From assembly GCA_934500875.1 (NCBI GenBank), contig CAKSTL010000011.1:1-64000 (forward strand): a stretch of 64,000 bases of DNA. The letters are read 5' to 3'. The position numbers and the translations under genes were made by a program. Positions 61,860-64,000 of this stretch are shown here, one piece after another. The notes below the pieces were generated by a model. That model was given only the letters and a program-made list of their open reading frames with translations. It did not search any database and had not been told where the DNA came from. Position 1 is the first letter of the stretch. Every line of letters starts with the position of its first letter. This stretch comes from an uncultured Clostridia bacterium. Lineage in GTDB: Bacteria; Bacillota; Clostridia; UMGS1810.

Positions 61860-63716
61860 ATGGAATTAAAAAAAGACTGCTTGAGTGTGCATTTTGACGA
61901 GAAAAGCGGCGCAGTGACGCTTTACAAATGCGAAAAAGAAATTTTCTCAACACTCGGAGCAGATGAAAATTATAGTTTTTTTAATGTGAGAAGTGATGAA
62001 AACGGAATAAATTTTACCTTGGATAATGGTGAAAAATTCGCTTGCAGATATGAGTTTTGCGGCGGCGATACGCTCAAATTTTTAATTGAGGGCGATAACA
62101 ACTCGAAAAGTGTAAAATATCCTCCGTCATTTAAGTACAGTGAGAACTGCCGCGTTTGTCTTCCCCTTTGCGAAGGAGTCGCTTTTTATGCAAACGAAAA
62201 AGTAAAAATGCGCAAGAGCAACAGAGTTTTAATGTCGGGCGGAAGCGGTCTTTCAATGGCGTTCACCGCATTTTCAAATTCGGACGGCAGCTGGGTTTTG
62301 TGCGCATTTATAACATCGGACGATGGGGCGGTATGCACCGGATTTGAAAACGGAGTTTTCACCTGTAAGCCCGAATGGACGCCGTCGCTCGGAAAATTTT
62401 CCTACAAGCGTGAAATCAGGTTTATATGGGGAAGCAGCGGCGGCGTTACCGCTTTATGCAAGGCATACAGAAAAATTGCCGGCGAGCTCGGGTACATTGT
62501 TACATTAGAGGAAAAGGCGAAAAAGGTAAAAAATCTTGAAAAGTTTATCGGAAGCGCAAATTTCTGGGTATGGAATGACGATGCGGATAAGCTTTTGTAT
62601 TCGGAGAGCGATGTATATTCTGTGCCCGGTGCGGAACAAAGAGCGCAGCGGCTAAAAGTTGCCGAAGATATGAAAAAAAACGGTATCAACAAAGTTTTGT
62701 GGAGCATTTTTAATGAAAGCATTGACATTTCGGAAATTGAAAAAATGAAACAACTCGGTTATCTGACAGTTTTTTACGATATATATACCGATGTTATTCC
62801 GAAGCCGATATTCGATAAAATTCCGAAACCGCGTCAGAAAAGGTGCGAGGCTCGTATGCCGTATTGGCCGGATTCCGTCGCAGAAAAAGCGGACGGAACG
62901 TATACCGAGGCTTGGCAGCTTAAGGGGACGGATTCGAAAATGTATTATCAAAACAGAATCTGCGACGCCGAAGCGGTTAAAATAGCGGAAAAGATAATTT
63001 TGCCGAGGCAGAAAAAAACAGGTATGGACGGCACTTTTATAGACGGCTCTGCCTGCTCGCCGGTTGAATGTTACAACAAAAATCACATCACGACATGCAA
63101 AGAATCGTGGGAGGCGAAAAACCGTCTTATGGAGGTTGTGACAGAATGCGACGGTATATGCGGAACTGAAATCGGATGCGAAAAGGTGGCGCGTACGATT
63201 CATTACAATGAGGGAATGTTAAGTCCGATTGAATACCGTGCACCCGACAGTGGGCGGCGTATGATGGAGATTTATGACGGCGATGGCGATATGTGCGTTT
63301 TGGATGATTATATGCTCAATCCGAAATATCGCGTGCCGTTGTGGGAGCTGGTTTTTCACGGCTGCGTGCAGTCGTTCTGGTATTGGGGCGATTCGCATCT
63401 TTGCGCTCCGAACCGTGCCGGACTGCGTGACGGATTTTGTGCACTTTACGGTCTTTCGCCGATTTTCAGTTTTAAGGTCGGAAACTGGGAAATGCTGAAG
63501 GAAAAAATTATAAATTCGTATAAAGCTACGGTTGATAATGCGACGAATGTCGGATTTTGCGAAATGACGGACTTTGAGTATCTCACGTCCGATTTTGCCG
63601 TACAAAAAACTACATTTTCAAACGGCACCTCGGTTACGGTTAATTTTGATATAAACGACAGGAGCGTTAACGGTTTGTTTTTAAAAGGCGGCGAAATCAT
63701 AATTAAGAAAAAATGA
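61860..63716 (+). CDS. Large TIM-barrel glycoside hydrolase-like protein (GH101/DUF5696-like)
   Basis: A 618-residue cytosolic protein without signal peptide. The first ~220 residues are beta-sandwich; the middle resembles a hydrolase barrel with IRFIWGSSGGVTALCKAYRK, FWVWNDDADKLLYS, KTGMDGTFIDGSACSP and CGTEIGCEK, where the Asp of MDGTFID and the Glu of GTEIG would be candidate catalytic residues; a short beta domain ends it. I see some resemblance to DUF5696/GH101-type proteins but cannot assign the family with certainty. It is the last gene of the operon and probably trims imported oligosaccharides. Start at 61860 or 61848 (METV) is uncertain; the ribosome site AAGGA is closer to the first. 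Confidence 0.6.
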   Translation: MELKKDCLSVHFDEKSGAVTLYKCEKEIFSTLGADENYSFFNVRSDENGINFTLDNGEKFACRYEFCGGDTLKFLIEGDNNSKSVKYPPSFKYSENCRVCLPLCEGVAFYANEKVKMRKSNRVLMSGGSGLSMAFTAFSNSDGSWVLCAFITSDDGAVCTGFENGVFTCKPEWTPSLGKFSYKREIRFIWGSSGGVTALCKAYRKIAGELGYIVTLEEKAKKVKNLEKFIGSANFWVWNDDADKLLYSESDVYSVPGAEQRAQRLKVAEDMKKNGINKVLWSIFNESIDISEIEKMKQLGYLTVFYDIYTDVIPKPIFDKIPKPRQKRCEARMPYWPDSVAEKADGTYTEAWQLKGTDSKMYYQNRICDAEAVKIAEKIILPRQKKTGMDGTFIDGSACSPVECYNKNHITTCKESWEAKNRLMEVVTECDGICGTEIGCEKVARTIHYNEGMLSPIEYRAPDSGRRMMEIYDGDGDMCVLDDYMLNPKYRVPLWELVFHGCVQSFWYWGDSHLCAPNRAGLRDGFCALYGLSPIFSFKVGNWEMLKEKIINSYKATVDNATNVGFCEMTDFEYLTSDFAVQKTTFSNGTSVTVNFDINDRSVNGLFLKGGEIIIKKK

Positions 63717-63850
63717 CAGTTTTACAGATCTGTTTATAAAAACTCGGAAAACTTTTTGCAATGTATATGCCGTTTCGTCATTTCTGCCGGAAAGCCGCTG
63801 CATAAATACAGTTTGCCAAAGAACATAATCCGACCCGGGCGAAATTTCGT

Positions 63851-63900
63851 TTCCCGATAAGAAAGCGCCGGCTTCAAAACCGATGCTTCCTTATCGGGAA
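63851..63900. terminator. Long hairpin, possible bidirectional terminator
   Basis: TTCCCGATAAG (63851-63861) and CTTATCGGGAA (63890-63900) are perfect 11-bp complements with further AAGC/GCTT pairing inside. No clear T-run follows on either strand, so it may instead be an intergenic repeat. The rest of 63717-63945 shows no gene. Confidence 0.4.
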
Positions 63901-63945
63901 GCGGCTTAACGCAGGCGATTTTTCATCTTTTGCAGCAAACATTCT

Positions 63946-64000
63946 CTATTCTGCCGTCAGCAGACCGTTTTCGGCTTTTATGATTTTCACGCTTATGCAT
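63946..64000 (-). CDS. Possible C-terminal end of a leftward gene, partial
   Basis: On the minus strand the frame entering at the window edge reads ISVKIIKAENGLLTAE and then a TAG at 63946-63948. The alternating hydrophobic pattern fits the last strand of a beta domain. With only about 17 codons visible it cannot be identified. Confidence 0.3.
   Translation of the reverse strand, partial: CISVKIIKAENGLLTAE

Noticed and set aside
1..64000. CRISPR array, rRNA operon, phage structural genes or replication origin
   Set aside because: No regularly spaced direct repeats with unique spacers, no rRNA-like sequence, no capsid, tail or portal genes and no DnaA-box cluster were seen.

Overview
The window reads as a chromosomal segment of a Gram-positive Clostridia-type bacterium (Bacillota). 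Supporting signs are strong Shine-Dalgarno sequences before nearly every gene, consensus TTGACA/TATAAT-type promoters, a SpoVG gene, lipoprotein-type solute-binding proteins, many secreted proteins with S-layer homology (SLH) repeats, and a Tn4451-type large serine recombinase module. The amount of cell-surface carbohydrate machinery suggests a plant-polysaccharide user, perhaps a pectin or hemicellulose specialist of the gut. That lifestyle is inference; no species can be named from the sequence alone.

Layout. 1-6083 is housekeeping: a tandem hairpin repeat, tRNA-Leu(CAG), a leftward polA-coaE-lytic transglycosylase operon, a rightward MFS transporter and spoVG. 6084-7501 is a small TetR-controlled flavoprotein operon with a clear promoter and palindromic operator. 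7484-15240 is an accessory island made largely of wreckage (tyrosine integrase, HsdR start, DUF4238-like protein, ParM and BlaR1-type M56 fragments) around a better preserved Tn4451-like core (DUF6076 protein, sigma-like HTH protein, TnpW, TnpX). It also contains a compact hairpin-rich transcription unit (8827-9180) that I cannot assign.

15149-39641 is the first carbohydrate locus. A leftward operon (Zn dehydrogenase, TIM-barrel epimerase, GH57-like enzyme, radical SAM/SPASM protein) faces a rightward ~20 kb operon across a shared control region containing a 21-bp perfect inverted repeat. The rightward operon encodes an ABC importer (no ATPase), an SLH-anchored Asp-box propeller, two further SLH proteins, a DNRLRE-like protein, a second non-SLH propeller, a 7TM histidine kinase with its LuxR-type response regulator, a metallo-beta-lactamase-fold enzyme, an MFS carrier and a second TIM-barrel epimerase.

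39939-63716 is the second carbohydrate locus. An AraC regulator is divergent from a ~23 kb operon: an SLH scaffold paralogous to one in locus 1, an SLH protein with a 'SGVQGQD' module, a giant beta-helix protein with internal SLH repeats, an LplB/YtcP-type ABC importer with its lipoprotein, a multi-domain secreted protein apparently split from an SGNH esterase by one in-frame TGA, a GH42 beta-galactosidase, and a sugar-acid branch (IlvD/Edd dehydratase, DHDPS-family aldolase, SDR, KDPG-type aldolase), ending in a large uncharacterised TIM-barrel hydrolase-like protein. Together the loci look like Gram-positive polysaccharide utilisation systems: surface capture and cleavage, ABC import, cytoplasmic trimming, then oxidation/dehydration of sugars to 2-keto-3-deoxy acids and aldol cleavage. 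The most interesting material is the repeated kit of SLH scaffolds and shared secreted modules, the palindromic divergent control region, the split esterase gene and the unassigned structured RNA unit in the island.
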